64,000 nt of DNA, from positions 1 to 64,000 of the forward strand of contig DALYLQ010000001.1 of the NCBI GenBank assembly GCA_031976225.1, read 5' to 3'. The notes below the pieces were generated by a model, which did not search any database, had not been told where the DNA came from, and was given only the letters and a program-made list of their open reading frames with translations. The translations under genes were made by a program, and so were the position numbers. Every line of letters begins with the position of its first letter. The stretch's first letter is position 1. Positions 52,876 to 62,269 of this stretch are shown here, piece after piece. The stretch comes from UBA10646 sp003456175 (GTDB lineage Bacteria > Bacteroidota > Bacteroidia > Chitinophagales > Chitinophagaceae).

Positions 52876-54117
52876 ATGATACAATACGAACAGTTTACAC
52901 TAGATAATGGCTTACGTGTATTGGTACATGAAGATGCTAGTACGCCTATGGCCGTTGTGAATGTGATGTACGATGTTGGTGCTAAAGATGAAAACCCGCA
53001 GAAAACTGGTTTTGCACATTTGTTCGAACATTTGATGTTCGGTGGTAGCATCAATATACCCGATTACGACGAGCCTTTGCAGCGAGCTGGTGGCGAAAAC
53101 AATGCTTACACTACCAACGATTTAACCAATTATTACTGCCAACTGCCTGCACAAAATATTGAAACTGCTTTTTGGTTAGAAAGCGATAGAATGCTTAGCC
53201 TCGCCTTTAGCAAAAAAAGTTTAGATGTACAGCGTAAGGTTGTATGTGAAGAGTTTAAAGAGCACTATATCAATAAGCCTTATGGTAATGTATGGCATTT
53301 AATGCGTGGCTTGGCATATACCACACATCCGTACAAATGGATGACGATTGGGCAAGAGTTGAGCCATGTTGAAAATGCAACTTTAGAAGATGTTAAGGCA
53401 TTCTTTTTTAAACATTATAGGCCTATTAATGCCGTATTAGTAGTTGCCGGCAATGTGAAAACAGAACAGATTAAACAGCTTGCAGCGAAATGGTTTGGGC
53501 CTATTCCTATGGGTGAAAAGTACGAACGTAACTTGCCTGCCGAACCTATACAAACCGCAGCCCGTGTATTAGATTATGAAGCTAATGTGCCACTCGATGC
53601 TTTAGTTAAAACATGGCATATCGATAGTCGATTATCGCAAGGTTATTACATCGCCGATTTAATTACAGAGGTAATGGGCGGCGGTGGAAGCAGTCGCTTA
53701 TTCCAACGATTGGTAAAAGAACGACGCTTATTTAGCAATCTCGATTGTTATCATTTCGGTTCTGTAGATAACGGCTTACTAGCTATAGATGGTAAGCTTG
53801 TTGCCGGTGTTACTATGGATGCAGCCGAAGCAGCCGTGAACGAAGAAATTGAACAGTTGTTACAAGAAGGTATCAGCGAACAAGAGTTGCAAAAAACTAT
53901 TAATCGTACAGAAAGTGTAATGGCTTTTGAAGATATGGCCGTAATGAGCCGTGCTAATAGCCTTGCTTTTTACGAGTTGTTAGGTAATGCCGCTTTAATG
54001 AACAACGAGTTCAAAAAATACCAAGCTGTAACTGCTGCCGATATTAAGCAGTATAGCCAACAAATTTTTAGAAAAGAAAACAGTAATACGCTACGCTACC
54101 ATAGCAAAGCGAACTAA
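52876..54117 (+). CDS. M16 zinc peptidase, catalytic subunit
   Basis: A 413-residue M16B peptidase with the inverted zinc motif HLFEH (in FAHLFEHLMFGG) and the downstream Glu region (EEFKEHYINKPYGN). A second, inactive M16 domain gives the usual clamshell. There is no signal peptide. It sits immediately upstream of an inactive M16 partner, so the two probably form a heterodimer degrading peptides, as in mitochondrial processing peptidase or the YmxG/PqqL class. Confidence 0.92.
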   Translation: MIQYEQFTLDNGLRVLVHEDASTPMAVVNVMYDVGAKDENPQKTGFAHLFEHLMFGGSINIPDYDEPLQRAGGENNAYTTNDLTNYYCQLPAQNIETAFWLESDRMLSLAFSKKSLDVQRKVVCEEFKEHYINKPYGNVWHLMRGLAYTTHPYKWMTIGQELSHVENATLEDVKAFFFKHYRPINAVLVVAGNVKTEQIKQLAAKWFGPIPMGEKYERNLPAEPIQTAARVLDYEANVPLDALVKTWHIDSRLSQGYYIADLITEVMGGGGSSRLFQRLVKERRLFSNLDCYHFGSVDNGLLAIDGKLVAGVTMDAAEAAVNEEIEQLLQEGISEQELQKTINRTESVMAFEDMAVMSRANSLAFYELLGNAALMNNEFKKYQAVTAADIKQYSQQIFRKENSNTLRYHSKAN

Positions 54118-54122
54118 AGCCT

Positions 54123-55403
54123 ATGCTTAACAGAATACAATCGCCAGTAATTTATAATGCTGTAGATTTCGATTTGCAGTTGCCTCAATTACAAAGTCAT
54201 ACTCTCGATAATGGAGTGCCGGTGCATTATTTGCCTTTAGGTGAGCAAGATGTAATGCAAGTGGAACTCGTTTTTTATGCAGGTAACTGGTATGAGCAAA
54301 AAAACATGGTAGCAGCTGCCACCAATTTTTTGCTTAAAAACGGAACTAGTACCAAAACAGCATTTGAAATTAATGAGCATTTCGATTTTTATGGTGCCTA
54401 TCTGAACCGTAATTGTTACAGCGAAACAGCCACGTTAACCCTCCATTGCTTAAGCAAGCACTTATCAGTTTTACTACCAGTAATGGCAGAACTAGTGCAA
54501 GATGCTACCATGCCTGCCGATGAGTTAGCCATTTATCAACAAAACCAACAGCAGCGCCTTACGGTAAATTTAAAAAAGTGCGACTTCGTAGCGAATAGAT
54601 ACATCGATGCATACTTGTACGGTAAGCAACACCCTTATGGTATATATGCAGACGCAGCCGATTATGCAGCCATTACCCAAGCCGATGTACAAGCCTTTTA
54701 TCAGCAATATTATCAACAAGGGCACTGCATGATTATGGTGGCGGGTAAGCTACCTGCCGATGTATTAACACAGCTGAATGACGTATTTGGTAAGCTACCG
54801 CTCAAAGCTGGTTCCCCAAGTATTGTAAACCATACTATTCAACCAGCTGAGGAGAAAAAATACCGTGTGGTAAATGATGAAGCTGGTGTACAAGGTGCTA
54901 TACGCATGGCTCGCCATTTCCCAACACGTACACACCCCGATTTTAAAGGCGTGCAAATACTCAACAATATTTTCGGTGGGTACTTTGGTAGTAGGTTGAT
55001 GACTAATATTAGAGAAGATAAAGGCTATACCTACGGCATTCATAGCTACCTACAAAATAACCTTCACGATAGTGCATGGATGATTAGTACTGAAGCAGGT
55101 AGAGATGTATGCGAAGCAACGATAGCAGAAGTATATAAAGAAATGGAATTACTACGGAATGAGCCTGTTGATGCAGAAGAGCTCGATTTAGTGCGTAACT
55201 ACATGATGGGTACATTGCTTGGCGATTTAGATGGACCATTCCAAATGATTGCACGTTGGAAAAATTACATCTTACACGGCTTAGATGAACATTATTTCAA
55301 CGATAGTATTCATACCATTAGAACCATTACGCCAGAGGCATTACAAACACTGGCTAACAAATACTTACAGCCTAACGATTTTTATGAATTGATTGTAGTG
55401 TAA
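54123..55403 (+). CDS. M16 peptidase-like protein, non-catalytic subunit
   Basis: A 426-residue M16 homologue that lacks HxxEH; at the corresponding place it reads AATNFLLKNGT. The C-terminal domain keeps the R/Y substrate-binding segment (RLMTNIREDKGYTYGI). It starts 5 bases after its active partner. An exact-core word at 54557 reads LTVN. Confidence 0.9.
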   Translation: MLNRIQSPVIYNAVDFDLQLPQLQSHTLDNGVPVHYLPLGEQDVMQVELVFYAGNWYEQKNMVAAATNFLLKNGTSTKTAFEINEHFDFYGAYLNRNCYSETATLTLHCLSKHLSVLLPVMAELVQDATMPADELAIYQQNQQQRLTVNLKKCDFVANRYIDAYLYGKQHPYGIYADAADYAAITQADVQAFYQQYYQQGHCMIMVAGKLPADVLTQLNDVFGKLPLKAGSPSIVNHTIQPAEEKKYRVVNDEAGVQGAIRMARHFPTRTHPDFKGVQILNNIFGGYFGSRLMTNIREDKGYTYGIHSYLQNNLHDSAWMISTEAGRDVCEATIAEVYKEMELLRNEPVDAEELDLVRNYMMGTLLGDLDGPFQMIARWKNYILHGLDEHYFNDSIHTIRTITPEALQTLANKYLQPNDFYELIVV

Positions 55404-55421
55404 TTGAATACAACCATGTGC

Positions 55422-56387
55422 TTACTTCGGTAATTCGGCATCGGTTAAAGCTTTCAGAAAAGCCACTAAATCTGCCTGCTCTTGAGCGGTAAGGTTAAGT
55501 GGCTTTTGTAGTAATGGATCTGTATTAATACTACCTGCTACAAAGCTTGTAGGATTGTTATAGTAGGCCACTACCGCTTCTAGTGTTTTAAACATACCAT
55601 TGTGCATGTAAGGTGCTGTAAGTGCAACATTGCGTAATCCCGGTGTTTTAAATTTTCCGAGGTCACTCTTTTGCTTTGTGATAGCATACCTGCCAACATC
55701 ATTAAGGTCTTTGCCGTTGTATAAACCAATATTTCTAAACTCATCGCCAGTATAATCAACACCGAAATGACAATCAAAGCATTTGGCTTTATCGCCAATA
55801 AACAACTGCCTGCCACGTTCTTCACTTTCGTTAAGGGCGGTACTATCATCAATAGCTTTATCGGCTTTGCTGCCGCTGGTTTCAAGCGTTTCTTCAAAGG
55901 CTTGAATTACTAATGCCAAGTTATTACGGTTAGGTGGTTGCTTAAAAACTTGATAAAACCATTGGCGATATTTTGCATGTTTGCGTAATCGATCAACGGC
56001 CTCTGTAATTGGTAACCCCATTTCATTCGGATGTTGAATAGGTTGTAGAGCTTGAGCTGCTAAAGTAGCAGAACGGCCATCCCAAAACAGTGCATCTCTA
56101 TTAGCCATATTCAAAACCGAAGGTGTATTCCGAACTGTTTTCTTTCCGAAAATTCCGGTACTAAAGGCGGCAGTATCTGCAAATGCAAAAGCAGGCTTGT
56201 GGCAGCTTGCACAACTAACACTATAATCTTTACTTAATATTGGATCGAAAAAAAGTTGTCTGCCTAATGCTGCTTTAGTAAGTGGAGGGCTAGTATTAAC
56301 TCTGTTCTGCGGTTCGAACCAACTCATTGCAATAACAGCAAGTATCGCACTGCAAATAATCACAATAAAACTAGCGGCTTTTTTCAT
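55422..56387 (-). CDS. Di-haem cytochrome c peroxidase
   Basis: A 321-residue exported protein with two c-type haem sites (CASCH and CFDCH) and the CcpA/MauG-type architecture. Blocks are GRQLFFDPILS, NTPSVLNMA, FWDGRS, FKTPGLRNVALTAPYMHNG. It should reduce hydrogen peroxide in the periplasm. Possible starts at 56429, 56411 and 56387 exist. The last begins a clean signal peptide, and a TACTTTTG element ends 6 bases before it. Confidence 0.9.
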   Translation of the reverse strand: MKKAASFIVIICSAILAVIAMSWFEPQNRVNTSPPLTKAALGRQLFFDPILSKDYSVSCASCHKPAFAFADTAAFSTGIFGKKTVRNTPSVLNMANRDALFWDGRSATLAAQALQPIQHPNEMGLPITEAVDRLRKHAKYRQWFYQVFKQPPNRNNLALVIQAFEETLETSGSKADKAIDDSTALNESEERGRQLFIGDKAKCFDCHFGVDYTGDEFRNIGLYNGKDLNDVGRYAITKQKSDLGKFKTPGLRNVALTAPYMHNGMFKTLEAVVAYYNNPTSFVAGSINTDPLLQKPLNLTAQEQADLVAFLKALTDAELPK

Positions 56388-56393
56388 GTATTG

Positions 56394-56401
56394 CAAAAGT
56401 A
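56394..56401 (-). promoter_or_regulatory. -7 element (TACTTTTG) of the cytochrome peroxidase gene
   Basis: CAAAAGTA on the plus strand is TACTTTTG on the minus strand, ending 6 bases before the ATG at 56387. Confidence 0.5.
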
Positions 56402-56432
56402 GGTAACGCATCACATTAATTGCTTTCACTTA

Positions 56433-56440
56433 TAATTTTG
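56433..56440 (+). promoter_or_regulatory. -7 element (TAATTTTG) of the GroES-like gene
   Basis: TAATTTTG fits TAnnTTTG and lies 22 bases before the ATG at 56463. Confidence 0.5.
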
Positions 56441-56462
56441 TGCCCATTAAAATTAGTAATGT

Positions 56463-56834
56463 ATGATGCTTACTGCAGATAATAGATTTAAGAAGTTGAT
56501 TGTTATTGGTGATCGTGTACTTATAAAGCCAAGTAAGCCAAACGAACGCACCAGTAGTGGATTATACTTACCTGCTGGCGTACAAGAAAAAGAAAAAGTA
56601 CAGCAAGGTTATGTGGTACGAACCGGTCCTGGCTATGCTATACCTGTTCCGGTAGAAAATGAATCGTGGAAGTCAGATGACGAACAAATAAAATATGTCC
56701 CTTTACAGGCAAAAGAAGGAGACCTTGCTATCTATCTAATGAGTAGCGCAACAGAAGTGTTGTATGAAGGTGAGAAATATTATATTGTTCCACAAAGTGC
56801 TATACTCATGTTAGAACGTGAAGAAGATTTTTAA
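56463..56834 (+). CDS. GroES-like co-chaperone domain protein
   Basis: A 123-residue protein with the GroES/chaperonin-10 beta fold (KKLIVIGDRVLIKPSKPNER, TSSGLYLPAG, VQQGYVVRTGPG, YYIVPQSAILM). It differs from a canonical 95-residue GroES by an internal insert and is not followed by groEL, so it is a divergent paralogue. Two ATGs are adjacent at 56463 and 56466. Confidence 0.88.
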   Translation: MMLTADNRFKKLIVIGDRVLIKPSKPNERTSSGLYLPAGVQEKEKVQQGYVVRTGPGYAIPVPVENESWKSDDEQIKYVPLQAKEGDLAIYLMSSATEVLYEGEKYYIVPQSAILMLEREEDF

Positions 56835-56860
56835 AGCATCGAAGATCGATGCTTTTTTAT
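56833..56860 (+). terminator. Terminator of the GroES-like gene
   Basis: AAAGCATCGA-AGA-TCGATGCTTTTTT directly at the stop codon, with a T6 tail. Confidence 0.85.
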
Positions 56861-56918
56861 TTTAGAAGGTTAAGCTGCAAAGCTTCTATACATCAAATAC
56901 ACTTCATATTTTCGCATC

Positions 56919-57296
56919 ATGAAAATGAAGTTGATTTTCACAACCATGTTAACATTAGCATTTGTGCTACAAATGTTTAACAGGTACTTCATTTTCTTAG
57001 GTTATCAAGTGAATCAAGAAGCTTACATTAAAAATTGTATTAACAAAGCTAAGCCGGCATTGCGTTGTAAAGGAAAGTGTCAGATGCTTTCTAAGTTAAA
57101 GCAAGAAGAAAAAAAAGATCAAAATAACCCAGATAGAAAAGGGGAGAAAAAAGATGTTACACCACAGTACATTAATACTACAGCGAATGTAGTTGTCCTT
57201 TCTAACATATCATTTTCTAGTACTTACCCACCTCAAATCAACGACTTAACTATTGTTCACAAGTCGTTCGCAACTTTTAGGCCACCCTGCTGCTAA
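56919..57296 (+). CDS. Small Cys-rich secreted or anchored protein
   Basis: A 125-residue protein with an N-terminal hydrophobic stretch (signal or anchor), then a Cys pattern CINKAKPALRCKGKC. A Lys/Glu/Asp-rich hydrophilic middle follows, then a C-terminal PPCC. I do not recognise a named family; similar proteins next to TonB receptors and PepSY proteins are known to me only by memory. The cysteines and the setting suggest metal binding (copper or iron). The start ATG at 56919 is followed by another two codons on. Confidence 0.65.
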   Translation: MKMKLIFTTMLTLAFVLQMFNRYFIFLGYQVNQEAYIKNCINKAKPALRCKGKCQMLSKLKQEEKKDQNNPDRKGEKKDVTPQYINTTANVVVLSNISFSSTYPPQINDLTIVHKSFATFRPPCC

Positions 57297-57343
57297 CTTG
57301 TTAGTTACAACTATCTATTTCCATTTTCAAACTCTTTTATTGT

Positions 57344-57481
57344 ATGGAGCATACACATCATTGGTATGCACCACAACTGATTCGTCGTGTACGTATCGCT
57401 ATTAATTTTATTTTAATATTAATAGCGCTATTAATACTGTACATCAATCATGAGTGGTTGCTACACCTCTTAGCTAAATAA
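57344..57481 (+). CDS. His-rich single-helix micro-protein (45 aa)
   Basis: A 45-residue frame beginning MEHTHHWYAPQLIRR, then one hydrophobic helix of about 20 residues (INFILILIALLILYI), ending NHEWLLHLLAK. The N-terminus (three His) and the C-terminus (two His) suggest metal handling on the two sides of a membrane. It lies 47 bases after the Cys-rich gene and 29 bases before the TonB receptor, in the same direction. Too short for most gene finders. Function inferred only. Confidence 0.55.
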   Translation: MEHTHHWYAPQLIRRVRIAINFILILIALLILYINHEWLLHLLAK

Positions 57482-57510
57482 TGTAATTACTAAAGTAAAT
57501 TATTCTTAAT

Positions 57511-59862
57511 ATGAAGTGTCTCAAACTTCTAGTGGCATTGCTATGCCTTCACTTTTCTAACGCACAACCTAATAGATCAACTTCCATTGTAGTTTTCAAT
57601 GCAGTCACAAACGAAGCGGTACCATTTGCAAGTATTACTTGTTTAAAAACAAATATCACCGCTGTTGCTAATGGCAGTGGTATTACTAATATACTATGTA
57701 GTATACAAGATTCTATTCGTATTACAGCTATTGGGTTTAAAACTGTAACGGTTGCCAATATGCAACGCGTTGCTTTACAACCAGCCGATGATTTTTTGAA
57801 CGATATTGTTGTGTCGGCCAGTCGCAGTGCACAAAGGCGTATCGATGCACCAATTGCTATTAGCAAAATTTCGGCAGCAACCATTGCTAATACAAAACCT
57901 AAAGATGTTTTTGAGTTGCTCAATAAAGTAAGTGGTGTTGTAATGAGCAACTTCAATAACGAACAGCATGGTATGAGCATTAGGCAACCCATGGCTAACT
58001 TAAGTCCATATTTTTTGTATTTAGAAGATGGCTTACCTATTCGTACAATGGGCATATTTAATCACAATGCTTTGATTGAAATGAACGTGCCTGCTATTCA
58101 AAGTATTGAAGTTATTAAAGGGCCAGCCTCAAGTATCTATGGACCTGAAGCTATTGGTGGGTCTGTTAATTTTATACAACTAAAGCCAACAGTAGTAACG
58201 CAACTAAAAGCAGGTATCCAAGCCGATAACTACGGTTATTATCGTGTACACGCAACAGCATCAGGTGCTATTAATAAAAGGTTGGGGTATGCCCTTGCGG
58301 TAAATAGAACGCATCAGACTGATGGATGGATTATCAATAGCGATTATACCAAAAACGCATATTTATTTCGTTTAGATTATGCACTAAGTAATAAAACAAA
58401 ACTGTGGGCTAGTTACAATCAAATAGATTACGATAGCCAAACAAGCGGCAGTGTAGATAGTATTGCCTTTTACAGTAGAAAGTATACAAGTACGACTGAT
58501 TTCACATATCGTAAAGTGTTCGCTAAAAGAGCTAGAGTTACACTCGAACACCAATGGAACGATAATCATCAAACGATGATAACAGCTTTTTGGCGTGATA
58601 ACGAAATAGCACAAAATCCAACATTTACCGTAAGGTGGGTAACAGGCCGCGATAGTGCTCAAAATGAAGTAAATAACAATCAATTCACTAGCCGTGGTAT
58701 TGTGGCACAGCATACGGCTGGTTTTAAATGGTTGCAATCGAAATTAATTGCTGGTGCAAGTATTGATAATTCCCCCAACCGTTACTATGCCAATTTACAA
58801 ATTCTCAATGCAATACTTAGGCCCGATAGAAGAAGCGTTGAGCGGTATACAGTTCGTCAATTGTATAACGATAGATTCATTGCAAACTATAGTGCTAATT
58901 TGTTCAATGCTGGTTTGTGGTTACAGGGCGAACTAACACCTGTTAAAAACATGAAACTAGTGGCGGGCTTACGTTACGATAGGCTTACTTTTGATTACAC
59001 AAGTTTGCTAACTATAACTCAAACAACTACAGCTAGTGGTACAAAAACGTATAATCAAATTAATCCACGTATAGCACTAAGTTATAAAGTAGCAAAACAG
59101 GTATCGTTTTATGCGAATTATGCAAAAGGTTTCGCCCCTGCCAGCCTTTCTACATTATTCAACCCACAAAATCCGCAAGGCCTCAATTTAGCACCCGCCA
59201 CTTTTGATAGTTACGAAGTAGGAGCATGGGCTGCTTTGTATAACAGTAAGTTATTACTCGATATTGCTTTGTACCAAAATAAAGGTAACAATGAAGTTGT
59301 AAGTGTACGTCAACCAGATAACAGTACAGTGCCAACATCGAGTGGCGCAACGTTACATAGGGGTATTGAGTTAGGTATTACCTATAAAATTAGTAAGTCG
59401 TTAGAAGTACGTTACAGTGGTACTGTTGCATTGCATCGTTTCGAGAATTTTGTTTTGAGTACGCGTGCAAGCGATGCTATAAAAAATGTGAATGGAAAAA
59501 TAATGCCGCAATCACCTGCGTATATGGCTAATACAGAAGTTACATTCAAGCCAAGCTGGTTAAAAGGTTTTAGAGTTGCGGCAGAGTGGCAGTATATGAG
59601 TAGTTGGTATCAAAATCAAATCAATACCATACGTTATAACGATAAAGGTTTCTTGGGTGCAAGGGGTATTAGTTTGCTTCACATACGAGCGGGATATACA
59701 TATCAACGCTTCGAAGTATTTACTAATATCATGAATGTTACAAACGAGCTATACGCCAATACTGCAACAGTGGGCAACGCTGTAACTGATCGTACTACCT
59801 ATAACCCAGGTGCTCCATTCATAATCAATATTGGTATTCAGTATGCCTTTACAGGCAAATGA
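57511..59862 (+). CDS. TonB-dependent outer-membrane receptor
   Basis: A 783-residue receptor with a signal peptide (ends SNAQ), an N-terminal carboxypeptidase-like Ig domain (residues about 22-95), a plug (NDIVVSASRSAQRRIDAP, IEVIKGPASSIYGPEAIGGSVNFI, split here) and a 22-strand barrel ending in an aromatic-terminated strand. The setting with Cys/His-rich small proteins and a PepSY membrane protein suggests uptake of an iron or copper complex. No SusD partner is present, so it is not a typical glycan receptor. Words at 58293 (LAVN) and 58622 (FTVR). Confidence 0.92.
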   Translation: MKCLKLLVALLCLHFSNAQPNRSTSIVVFNAVTNEAVPFASITCLKTNITAVANGSGITNILCSIQDSIRITAIGFKTVTVANMQRVALQPADDFLNDIVVSASRSAQRRIDAPIAISKISAATIANTKPKDVFELLNKVSGVVMSNFNNEQHGMSIRQPMANLSPYFLYLEDGLPIRTMGIFNHNALIEMNVPAIQSIEVIKGPASSIYGPEAIGGSVNFIQLKPTVVTQLKAGIQADNYGYYRVHATASGAINKRLGYALAVNRTHQTDGWIINSDYTKNAYLFRLDYALSNKTKLWASYNQIDYDSQTSGSVDSIAFYSRKYTSTTDFTYRKVFAKRARVTLEHQWNDNHQTMITAFWRDNEIAQNPTFTVRWVTGRDSAQNEVNNNQFTSRGIVAQHTAGFKWLQSKLIAGASIDNSPNRYYANLQILNAILRPDRRSVERYTVRQLYNDRFIANYSANLFNAGLWLQGELTPVKNMKLVAGLRYDRLTFDYTSLLTITQTTTASGTKTYNQINPRIALSYKVAKQVSFYANYAKGFAPASLSTLFNPQNPQGLNLAPATFDSYEVGAWAALYNSKLLLDIALYQNKGNNEVVSVRQPDNSTVPTSSGATLHRGIELGITYKISKSLEVRYSGTVALHRFENFVLSTRASDAIKNVNGKIMPQSPAYMANTEVTFKPSWLKGFRVAAEWQYMSSWYQNQINTIRYNDKGFLGARGISLLHIRAGYTYQRFEVFTNIMNVTNELYANTATVGNAVTDRTTYNPGAPFIINIGIQYAFTGK

Positions 59863-59896
59863 TAACTGCAGTATATCACTATTAAAACAAAGCATT

Positions 59897-61450
59897 ATGC
59901 TTAAAAATATTTATAAATGGCATAGATACACGAGTTTAATCATTGCCTTGCCGGTTATACTGTGGGCCATTAGTGGCTTTATGCATCCGATAATGACTAG
60001 CTTCAGACCCGCCATTGCTACACAATTTCTAATGCCACGCCCTATTGATACTTCAAAACTTACTGTAACATTACAGCAAGCCTTACGGCAAAATAAAATT
60101 GATACACTACAACAATTTAGAATAGTGTGTATTGATACACATTATTTCTATCAGGTTGTTGTTAATGCTGGTAAGCCAGCATTATATCTTAGTGCTACTA
60201 CGGGAGAACATTTGCACAATGGCGATGCGTTGTATGCTCAATACTTAGCCAAGCAGTTTTTGCAAGGCCAGCGAACAACAAAAAATGATGTAGTACAACC
60301 AACTACTACTGATGCTAATTGTTGCGACGCTGCAACGGCATGTATATTGTACGATACTGTTGGAGCAAGTGTTGCTAGTGTAGATTACACTACAACATAT
60401 ACTAATGAGTATAAAATTATAAATCGATTATTACCAGTATACAAGGTAGCGTTTAAACGAAATGATGGTATTCGTGTATATGTACAAACACACACCGATA
60501 AGTTCGCCTATGCAGTAGACGATTGAAGAGCAATATTCGATAGTTTCTTCACCAACTTTCATACTTGGGCATGGTTAGAATTTTTAGGCCAGGGAAGGTA
60601 TTGGATTGAAGTAGTGTTAATGTTACTTGCACTCGCAACCACTATCATGGGGCTTTATATCTTTTTCAAAACAAAGAGCAAGCATGTTGTAGGTAATACA
60701 TTAACAAAGGCTCGCCGAAACCATCGATACACTTCGGTAGCGGTAAGTATATTCACTGTAATGTTCACGCTTAGTGGTGCGATACATGCGTTTGAAAAAG
60801 TACGCGTACCTACTAATAACCCCAAATTAATGACGGCAAGTTTTTCTACAGATAGTTTAGTACTCAATTGGCAACAATTAGCACAAACAGTAGCAAAGCC
60901 CATCAGTAACGTACAATTAGTAAAAATTGAAGGGGTTAACTATTGGCAGGTATTTACAGCATCGGAAAAGCCAACCAAGCCGCAGCGAAAAGATGCTATG
61001 AAAGATAAAGTAGTACCTCCGCCCAATGCAGTGTATGTACATGCCAGCACGTATCAAATTTTACCGCAAGGTGAGTTAGTGTATGCGAAATACTTAGCAA
61101 GATATTATAGCATGCAACCTCTAGATAAAATCACTGCAATAGATACTATTACCAAGTTTGCCGGTGAGTATGGTTTTATTAATAAACGACTGCCCGTTTT
61201 TAAGGTGCAGTATGCACACAATAATGCAGAGCGTTATTATGTTGAAACTAGTACTGGAGCTTTAGCCGCTATTATTAATGATATTGATTTAGTTGACGGC
61301 TACAGTTTTTCTATCTTACATAAGCATCATTTTTTAGATGCAGGTGGTAAGGCATTACGCGATTTTAGTACCATGTTTTGGGCAGCAGCTCAAATAGCAA
61401 TGGTGGCTATTGGGTTGTGGTATTGGCAAAAAAAATATTTTCGAAAGTAA
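59897..61450 (+). pseudogene. PepSY-associated membrane protein split by an in-frame TGA
   Basis: Two PepSY_TM-like halves are in one frame but separated by a TGA at 60524-60526. Upstream: MLKNIYKWHRYTSLIIALP, a helix, then a periplasmic region ending NRLLPVYKVAF and KFAYAVDD. Downstream, directly after the stop: RAIFDSFFTNFHTWAWLEF, then helices and a second repeat unit (FINKRLPVFKVQY) with a final helix. The family reads through this point, so this is a nonsense mutation or a sequencing error. The real start is the ATG at 59897. Family members are thought to reduce or transfer metal at the inner membrane. Confidence 0.75.
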
Positions 61451-61453
61451 AGT

Positions 61454-61494
61454 AACCGATAAGGGCTTCGCGTAGCGAAGCCCTTATCGGTTTT
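61454..61494. terminator. Strong bidirectional terminator (18-bp stem)
   Basis: AACCGATAAGGGCTTCGC-GTA-GCGAAGCCCTTATCGGTT, perfect over 18 bp, with T4. It lies between the PepSY gene and the convergent DUF2975 gene. Its core is similar in style to the GCTCGCC-GAA-GGCGAGC terminators. Confidence 0.88.
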
Positions 61495-61504
61495 GAACTT
61501 ATCA

Positions 61505-62113
61505 TTATATCGTTAAGTTGCTATCTTGTTGTAATAAAAATGCCTTACGGTAAATGTCGGCAAACCAAAGGCACACAATACCGAGCCACAATTGAAAACC
61601 ATTTCGTGTAGTGGTAACTAAAACAAAGTTGCCATCGGTAAGTGTTTTTACTTCTTGCAAGGCCAAATATTGTTGCAGTGGTACAACGAAATAAAACAAG
61701 ATACAAACGATGCCGGCGTATCGTAAAAGCTTCGAAACATCTGCTTGTAAGTGTTGAATTTCTTTTGAGCGTCTACGAATTAAAAAGTAGATGATGCCTA
61801 AGGTTATAATCATCAGATTGTCGAGTATGTTGAAACTACTTACGAGTTCTGGCAGCACTAATCGTTGATAAAAGCTAGCATCATTTACCGTAAGGGTACC
61901 ATGATTATTCAAACTTACCAAACCCACCTTGGTAGCAGGTTGTTGGTACAATGCACTTGTTGCTGCGGGCCGCACGGCCACTTCACGTTCTGGAATGGTC
62001 AACGCAATAATCAATCCAAAGCTGGCAGCGCCAATAGCTAAGCCTATGATCAAAGCCCAAGCCGAAAATCTACCTGTACCGTGTACCTTACGTTGTTCAA
62101 ATGCAGATTTCAT
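61505..62113 (-). CDS. DUF2975-like membrane protein
   Basis: A 202-residue protein with four hydrophobic segments (near residues 20-40, 95-110, 130-150 and 170-185) and the C-terminal signature LWFADIYRKAFLLQQDSNLTI of DUF2975 proteins. These often sit with a small XRE repressor, which is not present here. The ATG at 62113 is preferred to an upstream TTG. Two exact words lie inside (61543 read as IYRK, 61882 as LTVN). Confidence 0.7.
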   Translation of the reverse strand: MKSAFEQRKVHGTGRFSAWALIIGLAIGAASFGLIIALTIPEREVAVRPAATSALYQQPATKVGLVSLNNHGTLTVNDASFYQRLVLPELVSSFNILDNLMIITLGIIYFLIRRRSKEIQHLQADVSKLLRYAGIVCILFYFVVPLQQYLALQEVKTLTDGNFVLVTTTRNGFQLWLGIVCLWFADIYRKAFLLQQDSNLTI

Positions 62114-62269
62114 GGTTTGCAATTTTAATGGCAAATAAATAAAATTTTATTGATTATCGCTAAATAATTTATTTTTCGGAATAATTTTTATCATGGGTAA
62201 TTGTATTAACACCTGTTAGTAAAAACCGCTTTTTTAGGTTACATTCGCTCAAACAATTTTTTAGACGAT

